A DNA stretch of 64,000 nt from the NCBI GenBank assembly GCA_023898385.1, contig CP060220.1, positions 248,001 through 312,000 of the forward strand, given 5' to 3'. Positions 28,301-36,196 of this stretch are shown piece by piece. This DNA comes from Pseudobdellovibrionaceae bacterium (lineage in GTDB: Bacteria > Bdellovibrionota > Bdellovibrionia > Bdellovibrionales > UBA1609). The notes below the pieces were generated by a model, which saw nothing but the letters and a program-made list of their open reading frames with translations, searched no databases and had not been told where the DNA came from. Numbering within the stretch: the first letter of the stretch is position 1; each line of letters opens with the position of its first letter. Position numbers and translations under genes: made by a program.

Positions 28301-28486
28301 GCCATTGTCTTTGGAGACATGAACGACGAAAACAGTCGGGTCTCAAAAGAGTTTAAGAATGCACGCACTTATTCGTTGCTTGAAGAGTTGAACAACGTGC
28401 CTTCTGTTCGCTATCAAACTCACATTAGAAATGCAAAAACACTTAAAGGTGGTCACGGACACCATGAACAGGGTGAACACGCATGA
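25379..28486 (+). CDS. actB: Alternative complex III fused molybdopterin-like/iron-sulfur subunit ActB
   Basis: 1035 residues from ATG 25379. A Tat-type leader is seen: RREFLKLMGAGIALSSFGC near residue 50. Residues 60-740 resemble molybdopterin oxidoreductases but, as in other ActB, show no clear Mo-binding motif. Residues 800-1000 are a ferredoxin-like part with Cys clusters (CTGCAACVVAC, CQHCDNAPCETVCP, CVGTRYCANNCP, CTFCTHRIM, CEQSCP) for one 3Fe-4S and three 4Fe-4S centres. It transfers electrons from the quinol subunits. Overlaps actC by ATGA. Confidence 0.95.
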   Translation: MKDNSIESSRKYWLSLDEWYNDPETQAMVQKEFLSTPLSEDESGPQGGVARREFLKLMGAGIALSSFGCVRRPAQKIVPYAKRPKEMVPGIANYYASSMVDGHHAFGLVVTTREGRPIKLDGNKNHPVNAGGMTARAHAKILSLYDPDRMNGPKRNLLNKTKTNRDTINVTWEDLDKAVGAQLQKGGVALLTASEFSPSTRALVGDFVRATNGRHFQWDALSFEAEREGQKLSYGDDILPRPRFDRAKMIVAIDNDFLGTYLSPAEFNRAFASGRTPGEGMSRLVVFESLLSLTGSNADERFRIKPSQQVTVVMALLQHLLVVKGVSSFAGDSQVLQAISSHKSAIQHLGVDKKVIGEVAESLWAHRGESLVVAGGLQSQTASAVGLQVAVNLLNSVLENDGRTVDYKNAYPASAGSHSDIKNLVDGLNAKTIKTVIIHGVNPGYSLGAQSGFVDALKNAEMVVYTGDRIDETGVYAEYVAPDSHTLEKWGDLEASTGVYSIQQPTIQPLNNTRPFEESLLKWSASAGVGKGSLAADSWYDYLRSYWKNRLYSAVTHGLSFEDFWVDLLQNGVRSHSEMSENGSARSFRRASLSEVSSSQPGAELELVLYPTVALGDGSLANVPWLQELPDPVTRICWDNYVTVSMKTASELGLHAGQVVQVQTAGGAVEAPVHVQPGQADGVLGLAVGYGRTAAGEVGNGVGANAFQVVAYKNGRAVASGLSAKLSPVAGRKRVELANTQGHHSMQGPFDSKPRAIVNEATNEQYQHDASAGIHKHKIFSLWDKHEYSGHKWGMSIDLTKCTGCAACVVACQSENNIPVVGKKYVLQGRQMHWIRVDRYYVGEPEDPNSVFMPVMCQHCDNAPCETVCPVAATTHGSEGTNDMIYNRCVGTRYCANNCPYKVRRFNWFDYTNLRSPLHMALNPEVTVRSRGVMEKCTFCTHRIMQAKQTARNESRNLRDGDVQVACEQSCPTQAIVFGDMNDENSRVSKEFKNARTYSLLEELNNVPSVRYQTHIRNAKTLKGGHGHHEQGEHA

Positions 28487-29841
28487 TAAAACGAGAGCCG
28501 CTTATTTTAGGCAACAAGACTTATAAAGACATCACGGATGACATCAGTCGGCTGACCGAGTCTATGCCAGGGGGTAGGTACTTTGCGGCCCTTCTTGGCG
28601 CAAAAAGCTTATTTGCCATTTATATTTTGTCCATGGGCTTTATCGTGGCCAAAGGAATGGGGCTCATGGGTGTGAATGATCCTGTGGGCTGGGGAACGGA
28701 TATCATCACCTTCGTATTCTGGATTGGTATTGGTCATGCGGGCACACTGATTTCGGCCATTCTTTATCTTTTTCGGCAGAAGTGGCGAACCTCCATTGCA
28801 AGGTCCGCTGAGGCGATGACCGTATTTGCCGTTATGGTGGCGGGGACATTTCCCATATTGCACACGGGCCGTCCATGGTTGGGGTATTGGCTACTGCCAT
28901 ACCCAAACCAACGGGGACCGCTTTGGGTGAACTTTCGATCACCGCTTGTTTGGGACGTGTTTGCGGTTTCAACGTATGCCACGGTGTCTATTGTTTTTTG
29001 GTACATCGGAATGGTTCCAGACTTAGCGACACTTCGCGACCGGTCTCAGGGTAAATGGCGAAGAGCCATTTATGGAGCGCTTTCATTGGGTTGGAGAGGG
29101 ACGGCTCGTAACTGGAACCACTACGAAATGGTCTACATGCTACTTGCAGCCTTAGCCACGCCTCTCGTGCTTTCGGTTCACAGTATTGTATCCTTTGACT
29201 TTGCTGTTTCGCAGTTGCCGGGTTGGCACACCACGATTTTCCCGCCGTACTTTGTGGCCGGCGCGATTTTCTCTGGGTTTGGCATGGTCGTCACACTTAT
29301 GGTGATTCTGCGAAAGTTGATTCCAGGTTTTTCTGATTATGTCACCTTGAACCACATGGAAAACATGAACAAGATCATCATGGCTACGGGCATGATGGTG
29401 GGTTATGCCTACGGTTCTGAGTTTTTCATTGCTTGGTATTCAGGCGCTCCCTATGAAGGGGCCATATTTCTAAACCGAGCCTTTGGTGCCTACGGTTGGT
29501 CATATTGGATCATGGTCACTTGTAACGTGTTCATACCCCAGATTTTTTGGTTCAAATGGGCGCGAAGAAGTATTCCATTGATGTTCGTGGTTTCTATATT
29601 TGTAAACATAGGAATGTGGTTTGAACGTTATGTGATTGTGGTCACTTCATTGCATGCGGACTTTTTGCCATCAAGTTGGGGCATGTTTAATTTGACCATC
29701 TTTGACCTTGGAGCATTGATCGGAAGCTTTGGAATGTTCTTCTTCTTGTTCTTGATCTATATCCGCACGTTGCCGGCCATATCCATTGCTGAGGTAAAGC
29801 CGGTACTTTATGTGGGAAAAGACGGAGGCCACCATGGCTGA
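28483..29841 (+). CDS. actC: Alternative complex III quinol-binding membrane subunit ActC (NrfD-like)
   Basis: 452 residues with about ten predicted membrane helices, in the NrfD/PsrC family. Conserved stretches include GIGHAGTLISAILYLFRQKWR and MVYMLLAALATPLVLSVHSIVSFDFA. It supplies quinol oxidation at the periplasmic side and possibly proton passage. It is paralogous to ActF. Its stop overlaps the actD start by eight bases. Confidence 0.95.
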   Translation: MIKREPLILGNKTYKDITDDISRLTESMPGGRYFAALLGAKSLFAIYILSMGFIVAKGMGLMGVNDPVGWGTDIITFVFWIGIGHAGTLISAILYLFRQKWRTSIARSAEAMTVFAVMVAGTFPILHTGRPWLGYWLLPYPNQRGPLWVNFRSPLVWDVFAVSTYATVSIVFWYIGMVPDLATLRDRSQGKWRRAIYGALSLGWRGTARNWNHYEMVYMLLAALATPLVLSVHSIVSFDFAVSQLPGWHTTIFPPYFVAGAIFSGFGMVVTLMVILRKLIPGFSDYVTLNHMENMNKIIMATGMMVGYAYGSEFFIAWYSGAPYEGAIFLNRAFGAYGWSYWIMVTCNVFIPQIFWFKWARRSIPLMFVVSIFVNIGMWFERYVIVVTSLHADFLPSSWGMFNLTIFDLGALIGSFGMFFFLFLIYIRTLPAISIAEVKPVLYVGKDGGHHG

Positions 29842-30391
29842 TCTATTAGCAACAGTTCAGGGATTGCTTCGACCCAAAGCTAAAAAAGGGGTTGCCGGTA
29901 TTTGGCTGGATGAGCACGCTCTTGAAAAAGCAGCTGCACAGGTTCGAAAAGCCGGATTTAAAAAGTTTGAAGCCATTAGTCCATTTCCCTTGCATGGAAT
30001 TGATGAAGCCATGGGGATTGGGCGGTCTTTCATTCCCTGGGTGACATTCACCTTTGGATTGTTGGGTTGTACATTTGGCTTGTGGTTTACGTGGTGGACA
30101 TCAGCGGTGGATTGGCCGTTGATTATTGGCGGCAAGCCCATGTTTTCATTGCCGGCATTTATACCGGTGATCTTTGAGTGCACCATTTTGTTTGCCGCTT
30201 TGAGCTCTGTGGGAACCTTGATCGCCGTTTGTGGGCTACCTAAGGTAGATCCGGCCATTATTGATCCTGACTTAACTAGCCATAAGTTTGCATTGTTTGT
30301 GCCCGAAGACGATTCAGGATTTGACGTTGAAAAAGTGAAATCCCTGTTAAAAGATTTGGGCGCCGATGAAGTGCGCAGCTCGGAGTTTTAA
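29834..30391 (+). CDS. actD: Alternative complex III membrane subunit ActD
   Basis: 185 residues from ATG 29834. A cytoplasmic N-terminal domain (GIWLDEHALEKAAAQVRKAG) is followed by two membrane helices (IPWVTFTFGLLGCTFGLWFT and PVIFECTILFAALSSVGTLI) and a soluble C terminus. The motif PFPLHGIDEAMGI is characteristic of this subunit. Its role is structural within the complex. The actE ATG overlaps the stop (TAATG). Confidence 0.93.
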   Translation: MADLLATVQGLLRPKAKKGVAGIWLDEHALEKAAAQVRKAGFKKFEAISPFPLHGIDEAMGIGRSFIPWVTFTFGLLGCTFGLWFTWWTSAVDWPLIIGGKPMFSLPAFIPVIFECTILFAALSSVGTLIAVCGLPKVDPAIIDPDLTSHKFALFVPEDDSGFDVEKVKSLLKDLGADEVRSSEF

Positions 30392-30957
30392 TGATGACAA
30401 AAACAAATTGGATAAAAGCCACAGGGACGCTCCTTATTGCGCTGGCTGTACAGGGCTGCAATGGTGGTAAAAATCAAACTAATATTGAGCTAGTGCAGGC
30501 CATGATGGACCAGAATTCGCTGAAGGCCCAGGATTGGGATCCAAAGCGTGAAGGTGTGCCGGGGCAGTTGGTTCCGCCAGAAAATACCATTCCCATGAAT
30601 CACAAGCCTTACAAGTATGCTGGCAATCCGGCGGCCGCCGAGCAAAATCTGAAAAACCCTTTTGCTGGGGACCTTTCGCCAGAAATGATCACCAAAGGTG
30701 AGGAGCACTACAGAATTTATTGTGGTGTTTGTCACGGCGCCGGCGGGCGTGGTGACGGACCAGTGGCTGCGGCCATGGTTTTAAAACCACCGCCATTGGT
30801 ATCTAGTGCTGTTAAGGGTTATAAAGATGGCCTCATTTTTCATTTTATCACCGAGGGAAAAGGTGTGATGGGGTCTTATGCGAACCAAGTTCGTGATGAA
30901 GATACCCGGTGGGCTATTGTGAACTACGTTCGTTTTTTAAACAAAAATGCCGAGTGA
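30391..30957 (+). CDS. actE: Alternative complex III monohaem cytochrome c lipoprotein ActE
   Basis: 188 residues. The signal ends in lipobox AVQGC, so it is a lipid-anchored periplasmic protein. Residues 105-180 form a class I cytochrome c domain with CGVCHGAGGRGDGPV and a distal Met in KGVMGSY. ActE accepts electrons from ActA/ActB. Haem attachment would depend on the ResB/CcsA pair encoded upstream. Confidence 0.95.
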   Translation: MMTKTNWIKATGTLLIALAVQGCNGGKNQTNIELVQAMMDQNSLKAQDWDPKREGVPGQLVPPENTIPMNHKPYKYAGNPAAAEQNLKNPFAGDLSPEMITKGEEHYRIYCGVCHGAGGRGDGPVAAAMVLKPPPLVSSAVKGYKDGLIFHFITEGKGVMGSYANQVRDEDTRWAIVNYVRFLNKNAE

Positions 30958-30987
30958 GCTGAGATTTATTTTTAGGGAGTCATTAAA

Positions 30988-32190
30988 ATGGCAGAAGTGA
31001 AAAGTGTACCGCAGCCAGGAAACTATGTGGTCTCTACCAGGATGAAAACAGTGTACTCGGTGCTAATCTTTTTGGGATTAGCGGCCTTTGTTGTGGCCAT
31101 TATTAATGATCAGGCTCGAGCCTGGCATGCTTATTTAATTGGACTATTTTATTTTGTAAGTTTGGCTTTGGGTGGGTTGTTTTTCACCGCCATTCAACAT
31201 GTCACTAAAGCCGGTTGGAGCGTGACGGTTCGAAGAATCAGCGAAGCCTTCACGTCATTTATCCCGGTGGGAGCGGTGGCGGCCCTGATCCTGGTGTTTT
31301 TTGGCGGCAATCACCTGTACGAATGGTTTCACGCCGATGTGGTGGCGAAGGATCATTTGTTGTCTCATAAGGCCGGGTATTTGAACCCCACATTTTTTGC
31401 TGTTCGGGTGGTTTTGTTTTTTGGAATTTGGTGGCTTTTGGCAAAGGTGCTTGTGGGTAACTCAGTGAAACAAGACACCACCGGCGACGAGTCGATCACT
31501 CACAAACTTGTGGGCGTTTCTGTGGGTGCGGTGTTGGTATTTGCATTTTCCTATTCATTTTTTAGCGTGGACACGTTGATGAGCCTTGATGCCCATTGGT
31601 TCAGTACCATTTTTGGTGTTTATGCCTTTGCCGGCTTATTTCAGTCGACCATGGCGGTGATGATTTTAGTGATCCTTTATTTAAAGGGTAAGGGTTTGCT
31701 GCATGGTTTGGTTAACGAAAACCATGTGCATGATCTGGGTAAGTTTCTTTTTGCGTTCACGGTTTTTTGGGCTTACATCGCGTTTAGCCAGTATATGTTG
31801 ATTTGGTATGCCAATATGCCAGAAGAGACCATTTTTTACGTGCCTCGGTCGCAAGGCTCTTGGGCCATGGTGTCTGTGGCACTGATTCTTTTTAAATTTA
31901 TTGTGCCATTTTTTGCACTATTACCAAGATGGGCCAAGCGCACTCCCAGCTACTTAGCTGTGGCCAGCGTTTGGATTTTGGTCATGCAGTTTGTCGACAT
32001 CTATTGGTTGGTATATCCTAGCTACAACGAAGAGCATGCGGTGTTCTCAGTTTATGAAGTTCTGATATTTGCAGGCTTCCTGGGAGCATTTCTGCTCACG
32101 CTGACCCGGTTCTTGAGCAGAAACAACCTGGTTCCGGTCAAAGACCCAAGAATCCAAGAAGCTCTCCACCATCACGTGGTTTACCACTAA
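30988..32190 (+). CDS. actF: Alternative complex III membrane subunit ActF
   Basis: 400 residues with about ten membrane helices, a second NrfD-like protein of the complex (compare ActC). Typical features include FYFVSLALGGLFFTAIQHVTKAGW and WFSTIFGVYAFAGLFQSTMA. AGGGAG lies upstream of ATG 30988. It closes the operon; the stop is followed at once by a GGTACC-type repeat. No cytochrome oxidase genes follow, although ACIII often sits next to them. Confidence 0.94.
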   Translation: MAEVKSVPQPGNYVVSTRMKTVYSVLIFLGLAAFVVAIINDQARAWHAYLIGLFYFVSLALGGLFFTAIQHVTKAGWSVTVRRISEAFTSFIPVGAVAALILVFFGGNHLYEWFHADVVAKDHLLSHKAGYLNPTFFAVRVVLFFGIWWLLAKVLVGNSVKQDTTGDESITHKLVGVSVGAVLVFAFSYSFFSVDTLMSLDAHWFSTIFGVYAFAGLFQSTMAVMILVILYLKGKGLLHGLVNENHVHDLGKFLFAFTVFWAYIAFSQYMLIWYANMPEETIFYVPRSQGSWAMVSVALILFKFIVPFFALLPRWAKRTPSYLAVASVWILVMQFVDIYWLVYPSYNEEHAVFSVYEVLIFAGFLGAFLLTLTRFLSRNNLVPVKDPRIQEALHHHVVYH

Positions 32191-32227
32191 GGTACCCGGT
32201 TCCATTCTGATTTGCACAGCGTTGGGC
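32191..32227 (+). repeat. Solo copy of the GGTACC-type repeat after actF
   Basis: Begins right after the actF stop codon. Its sequence GGTACCCGGTTCCATTCTGA continues as TTTGCACAGCGTTGGG. It aligns over about 37 bases with the terminal repeats at 40456-40494 and 40707-40745, and more loosely but without gaps with the arms of the 477-578 hairpin. No inverted partner was found within the next 450 bases. Confidence 0.75.
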
Positions 32228-32357
32228 GGGTACACATTTTCCACAAAAGGAATCCGGATACTCATGACATCTGGTTTGCGTTGTTAAATGCCCAGATCTT
32301 ATGGTGAGCTCGCCTGTCGAGTGTGCATCGCCCAAGCAGTTGTTCTAAAGTCCCGTT

Positions 32358-32391
32358 ACCCTACAGGCGGTGACACAAATTGTAGGGTTTT
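32358..32391 (+). terminator. Possible terminator of the act operon
   Basis: ACCCTACA (32358-32365) pairs with TGTAGGGT (32381-32388) over a 15-base loop and is followed by TTT. The stem has only eight pairs and the T-run is short, so termination would be weak. Confidence 0.4.
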
Positions 32392-32637
32392 GACAAAACT
32401 TCAGGCAATTTCAACTGATCATTTTTTTTAGCTCCCCTGTAACATACTGAAAATACTCAAGAATTTCACCGGGAATAGGTGTTGCAGAGTTGTGGCCTGG
32501 ACCCCATTTGAGTTAACCAATTTGTGAAATTTGGCCTCCAAGTTTTTCATATGGAATCTATAAACCTGGCACCAGATCTCATACAAATGTCGGTACCTGA
32601 TCGTTTGATTTAAAAACCTTTAAGAGGAGTGAACTCA

Positions 32638-33960
32638 ATGCAAGGAATTAATGTTTTGGCGCTGGGCTATTTGTTGGTGGGTGCATCAATTTTCTTAGGC
32701 TGTACCAGACCTATGGAGCCTGTAGATAAAAAGGGCAAATTGGTTATTGAAGCATCTATGAAAATGGAAGCCGAAGAGCTGGCTTTGGCTGGAGAGCAAC
32801 TTGTTGGACCCTATACGTTCATGTTGGCCGATAAAGTGATTGATATGGCTATAGAAAAAGATCCAACTAACTTGCGAGCCAATTTCTACAAGTCATTTTT
32901 AAAGTCATTTATGGCCTATAAAGGGTTATTAGCGCGAGTGAAGCCGATTGTAGACACTCAATTGACTGAACATGAAAGAGCTAACTTTGAAAAATCTGTA
33001 AAGGGTATTCCGCAATCACCATTTTTAGAATTTCTTTATGACGGCAAGCCGGACCTTAATACTGAAGCCGACATTCAGGATGTTTTAGCTGACGTTCGTG
33101 ATGGGTGGAATGATTTTCGAAAGTTCCTTAAAGTAAACGACAATTTTGAACTGACACTAAATCTTAATTATCACGTGTGGAAATCTACTATTGATTCACG
33201 GACCTACGATTCATGTAAGGTCATAAATCCTGCCTATGGTGGCACACGAGAAGAGTGGGAGATGTCAGGTCGTGACAACTCATACTTCGAGGTGGAGTGC
33301 GATTATACTGATCTGACAATAGCGAAATTAAACGTTGCGGACATTAAGATGTTAGAGCAGGCCGCTGCTGGCATGATTGTTTATCTGACTCCGTTTACTA
33401 GTTATGACCTCACGGGACTGGTTAAAATCTCTCAATTGAAAGATTCACGGCCTTATTACAATCCGATGTCGCCTGCAGAGTATCAATCTATGTTGGAAAA
33501 TAACGCCAAATTCGGAAAACTAATTGAGCGGCAGTCAATGACAATCATCCCACAACTAGGGTCTGATACATTGGCGGCGTTAAAGTGGGCCCGGAATTTT
33601 CAAGACAAGCTGTGCCCTAAATCTGATGCGAATCCTACGGGCAAACGAAAACGACATATCTTTGAAGACGGCGTTTGTATTGACAAGCCTACTGAATTCA
33701 ATCAATTGATTGCCTCTCTAGAGGCCGCACTTCAGGGCCCAATAACGGTTGAAATAGAGGACGAAGGGACTGGCGTTCGTGAATCATTACGCATTGATTA
33801 CCTTGCCTTGTTCCGCAACCCGGTGTCTGATCTTCGATCAATCGCACCAAGTAAGTACGACAATTGCGGCAATGTCATTGAATATCGAGGCGACAACAGC
33901 CTAGGTGGTTTCTATGCAGATGGGTTCAAGCCGCAAATTGATACCTATGGGTGTCGCTAA
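32638..33960 (+). CDS. Lipoprotein of unknown function
   Basis: 440 residues from ATG 32638, with TAAGAGGAG eight bases upstream. Signal peptide with lipobox FLGC; the mature protein is probably lipid-anchored. It has helical, TPR-like features early on (LADKVIDMAIEKDPTNLRANFYKSFLKS) and Cys residues later that may pair (YDSCKVI, VECDY, KLCPKS, GVCIDK, DNCGN, YGCR). No domain family is recognised. It starts a three-gene set with 33963-34337 and 34339-35205. Confidence 0.75.
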   Translation: MQGINVLALGYLLVGASIFLGCTRPMEPVDKKGKLVIEASMKMEAEELALAGEQLVGPYTFMLADKVIDMAIEKDPTNLRANFYKSFLKSFMAYKGLLARVKPIVDTQLTEHERANFEKSVKGIPQSPFLEFLYDGKPDLNTEADIQDVLADVRDGWNDFRKFLKVNDNFELTLNLNYHVWKSTIDSRTYDSCKVINPAYGGTREEWEMSGRDNSYFEVECDYTDLTIAKLNVADIKMLEQAAAGMIVYLTPFTSYDLTGLVKISQLKDSRPYYNPMSPAEYQSMLENNAKFGKLIERQSMTIIPQLGSDTLAALKWARNFQDKLCPKSDANPTGKRKRHIFEDGVCIDKPTEFNQLIASLEAALQGPITVEIEDEGTGVRESLRIDYLALFRNPVSDLRSIAPSKYDNCGNVIEYRGDNSLGGFYADGFKPQIDTYGCR

Positions 33961-33962
33961 TT

Positions 33963-34337
33963 ATGAACTTCTGCCACTTTGCTTCTAGGTTATTGATTGG
34001 ACTGGGATTAACAATAGTGTTTTCCCAGTCCGCTTTTTCTGCCAGCTTGCAGCAAGTAGCCTTTTCCATGTGTGCGCCGCAGGCTAACCGCTGTTTAAAG
34101 GTTTCTGGAGAGAAGGCCTATCAGGCCACTGAGGGCGCCTTGTTTGTCGTGCGATACCCTCAATTTGAGTGGATAGATAGAAGTACAGGGCAACAGGTTT
34201 CAGGACGAGGTATTAAGGCCATTATAGATTATGGATCTGAACAAGTGGTTATAGTGGATCAAATTTCAGGCGGGACCATTTTGGAACAAGTTTTCGATAT
34301 GAAAAAGTTAAATAGTCGCACACATAGGATTGATTAG
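33963..34337 (+). CDS. Small secreted protein of unknown function
   Basis: 124 residues from ATG 33963, three bases after the previous stop. A Sec signal peptide ends near AFSAS. The mature part holds two Cys (MCAPQANRCL) that may form a disulfide, then beta-rich sequence. No family recognised. The next gene begins one base after its stop, so the three are probably one transcript. Confidence 0.65.
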   Translation: MNFCHFASRLLIGLGLTIVFSQSAFSASLQQVAFSMCAPQANRCLKVSGEKAYQATEGALFVVRYPQFEWIDRSTGQQVSGRGIKAIIDYGSEQVVIVDQISGGTILEQVFDMKKLNSRTHRID

Positions 34338-34338
34338 C

Positions 34339-35205
34339 ATGAAACGACGAGCTCGAGAGATAACTTTCATATTGGCTCTAGCTGCCTTGTTAGGATGTGA
34401 GCGAGTCATTTTGAAGGAGACAATCATCAAGGAACCTCTGGTTGAAGAGCCCAAGGAGTACGAGCTGCAGGGTGGTGTTGATAGTGGCGGTGGCAATGGC
34501 GTCAATGGTCGGCCTTTCGAAAGTTATCGCTTGCAGAGTGCCGTAGATTTGGGTGGAGGCGTTGTGGACGAGGTGTATTCCGTTATAAAAGCAGTGGAGG
34601 GAGTTCATCCGGCCTTAGCCTCGGACCTAGCATATATATTTGTCAATCGCGATTGGTATTTAATTCCAGTACGACTGGCAAAGATTCCTAGAGCCACGTT
34701 GGGCGTCTTAATTGATGTGCCTCAGCAGGACCAGATAGCTTTGCAAAACCTGCAGGAAGTGTGGATTGACTCTCACATTTACGGAGGAATGAATGCTAGT
34801 GACCAAGTCGCTTTAGTGTTACACGAGTTAGTTGTTGGAGTGAGGCTCCTTGAATACACAGAGGGTGTAGATCGTTGCCTCGCACAGCTTGGAGGCTACT
34901 ATTTAAAAAGTCGGGACCAATTTGATTTTTTTCGACCCACGCAAAGCGCTGAGTATGAGTCTCATCGATCCGAGTGCTTCAGAAAGAATCGTATTGATCA
35001 GATCTTTGATTCAATCGTGGGTCGAAAACAAAAAGTAGACCTAAAGTCAGATGACTATAAGATGATTCGAAAGCTTTCGGGCTTACTAGTGGATCGTGAA
35101 AAGGCATACAGTTTCTCGGAGTTAGATTACTACTATGAGGGCTCGTTGCGACGGCAAGATTCAGAATCTAAACCAGTCGATGCAAAGACAGCGAGTCGTT
35201 TCTGA
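34339..35205 (+). CDS. Lipoprotein of unknown function
   Basis: 288 residues from ATG 34339. Signal with lipobox ALLGC. A Gly-rich stretch (GGVDSGGGNGVNG) near residue 50 is common in envelope proteins of these predators. Residues near 155 read ALVLHELVVGVRLLEY, which recalls a metalloprotease His-Glu helix, but the second zinc-binding His is absent. No family recognised. Its last 45 bases overlap the end of the convergent TIGR02147 gene. Confidence 0.7.
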   Translation: MKRRAREITFILALAALLGCERVILKETIIKEPLVEEPKEYELQGGVDSGGGNGVNGRPFESYRLQSAVDLGGGVVDEVYSVIKAVEGVHPALASDLAYIFVNRDWYLIPVRLAKIPRATLGVLIDVPQQDQIALQNLQEVWIDSHIYGGMNASDQVALVLHELVVGVRLLEYTEGVDRCLAQLGGYYLKSRDQFDFFRPTQSAEYESHRSECFRKNRIDQIFDSIVGRKQKVDLKSDDYKMIRKLSGLLVDREKAYSFSELDYYYEGSLRRQDSESKPVDAKTASRF

Positions 35206-35976
35206 GGGAGACTGAGTCACTTCATTGGTTATTTCTTTGAGTATTCGAGGAATACGTTGCCGAAGCTCTTCGGCCAAATCTTTGGATAAAACCATCGGTG
35301 CTGTAAAAAAGATGTCGTCATCATTGACTTGTGAGATGCGATTGATGGATTGCATGCGCCAATTTTGATGGTGCCGTTGGAAGTGCACGGTGTCTCTGGC
35401 CGCATGGGTTCGAGTGGGGCCAAGGGCCAAGTTATTGTCATTTAAGGTTAACAACTGGTTTGTAAGCAAAAAGGTGAGTACCTTTTGAACCAATGAAATG
35501 GGCAGACCCAGTCGGTTGGCGATGGCGGTGGGATCGTTGAGATCAGGAATGTCGGCGGTTAGTCGCACGGCTGTATAGCACCAGGTGGAATAGAATTCAG
35601 ATTTTGCTGCTTCTTTGAGTTCAATTTGATTGGGCATGATGTTCGTTAGTTTTTTAGCCTCATTTTGGATGCTTTTGATTTGATCTGAAAAAAATTGTTT
35701 GAGCTTAAAGCTGCCGGCCTTTTCCTTTTCTACCAAAAGCATAAAGTAATTAGTTTCATCGCGGTCGAGACCCAGAAATTGAGACAGGTCATAGGCGAGC
35801 TCCAGACTCAATTGTTTGTCACCCTTGAAAACTTGACTCACAAGTGTAGTGGACACACCGAGATGTTGTGACAGTCGTCGATACTCGCCGCGGCCTTTAT
35901 TTGGTAGACTCTCAACAACGCTATTAAAATAAGATTTGTAATCATCAAAATCGAAGAGATTTTGCAGCTTGTTCAT
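35161..35976 (-). CDS. TIGR02147-family DNA-binding regulator
   Basis: 271 residues. The N terminus LFDFDDYKSYFNSVVESLPNKGRG leads to a lambda-repressor type helix-turn-helix (RLSQHLGVSTTLVSQVFKGDK), then the long helical domain with DRDETNYFMLLVEKEKAG that defines TIGR02147. These are abundant in Bdellovibrio and Fibrobacter. The target is unknown; neighbouring secreted genes are candidates. It ends inside the 3' end of the opposite-strand lipoprotein gene. Confidence 0.9.
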   Translation of the reverse strand: MNKLQNLFDFDDYKSYFNSVVESLPNKGRGEYRRLSQHLGVSTTLVSQVFKGDKQLSLELAYDLSQFLGLDRDETNYFMLLVEKEKAGSFKLKQFFSDQIKSIQNEAKKLTNIMPNQIELKEAAKSEFYSTWCYTAVRLTADIPDLNDPTAIANRLGLPISLVQKVLTFLLTNQLLTLNDNNLALGPTRTHAARDTVHFQRHHQNWRMQSINRISQVNDDDIFFTAPMVLSKDLAEELRQRIPRILKEITNEVTQSPSETTRCLCIDWFRF

Positions 35977-36196
35977 ATAGAGCCCATAAAAATATCGTCG
36001 AAGTACTCATTTTAAAGTTTACACCTTAGGCAATGAAAATATCATCTAAAAGGTAAACGATCTGGGCTTAAGTCAGCGACTTAATAGTAACTAAAAAGTT
36101 AAATTATTCGTTAACTTTTTACTTATAAAATCTGTGATTAATCCTCAGGTTTCCGTATTTTCGTTTTCAAATCAAAACCGTTGATTGGAGATAGAT

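Larger units (their letters stand above)
32191..32637. other. Intergenic region between actF and a lipoprotein gene
   Basis: 447 bp without a supported gene. It contains the solo GGTACC repeat, a modest hairpin followed by T residues (32358-32388) that may end act transcription, and the AT-rich promoter region of the lipoprotein gene with a second GGTACC at 32592. No tRNA or other RNA gene is recognised. Confidence 0.6.

Noticed and set aside
34780..34870. HELVVG helix in the lipoprotein at 34339-35205 as a zinc protease site
   Set aside because: The second His of HExxH is replaced by Val/Gly-type residues, and no third ligand motif is clear.
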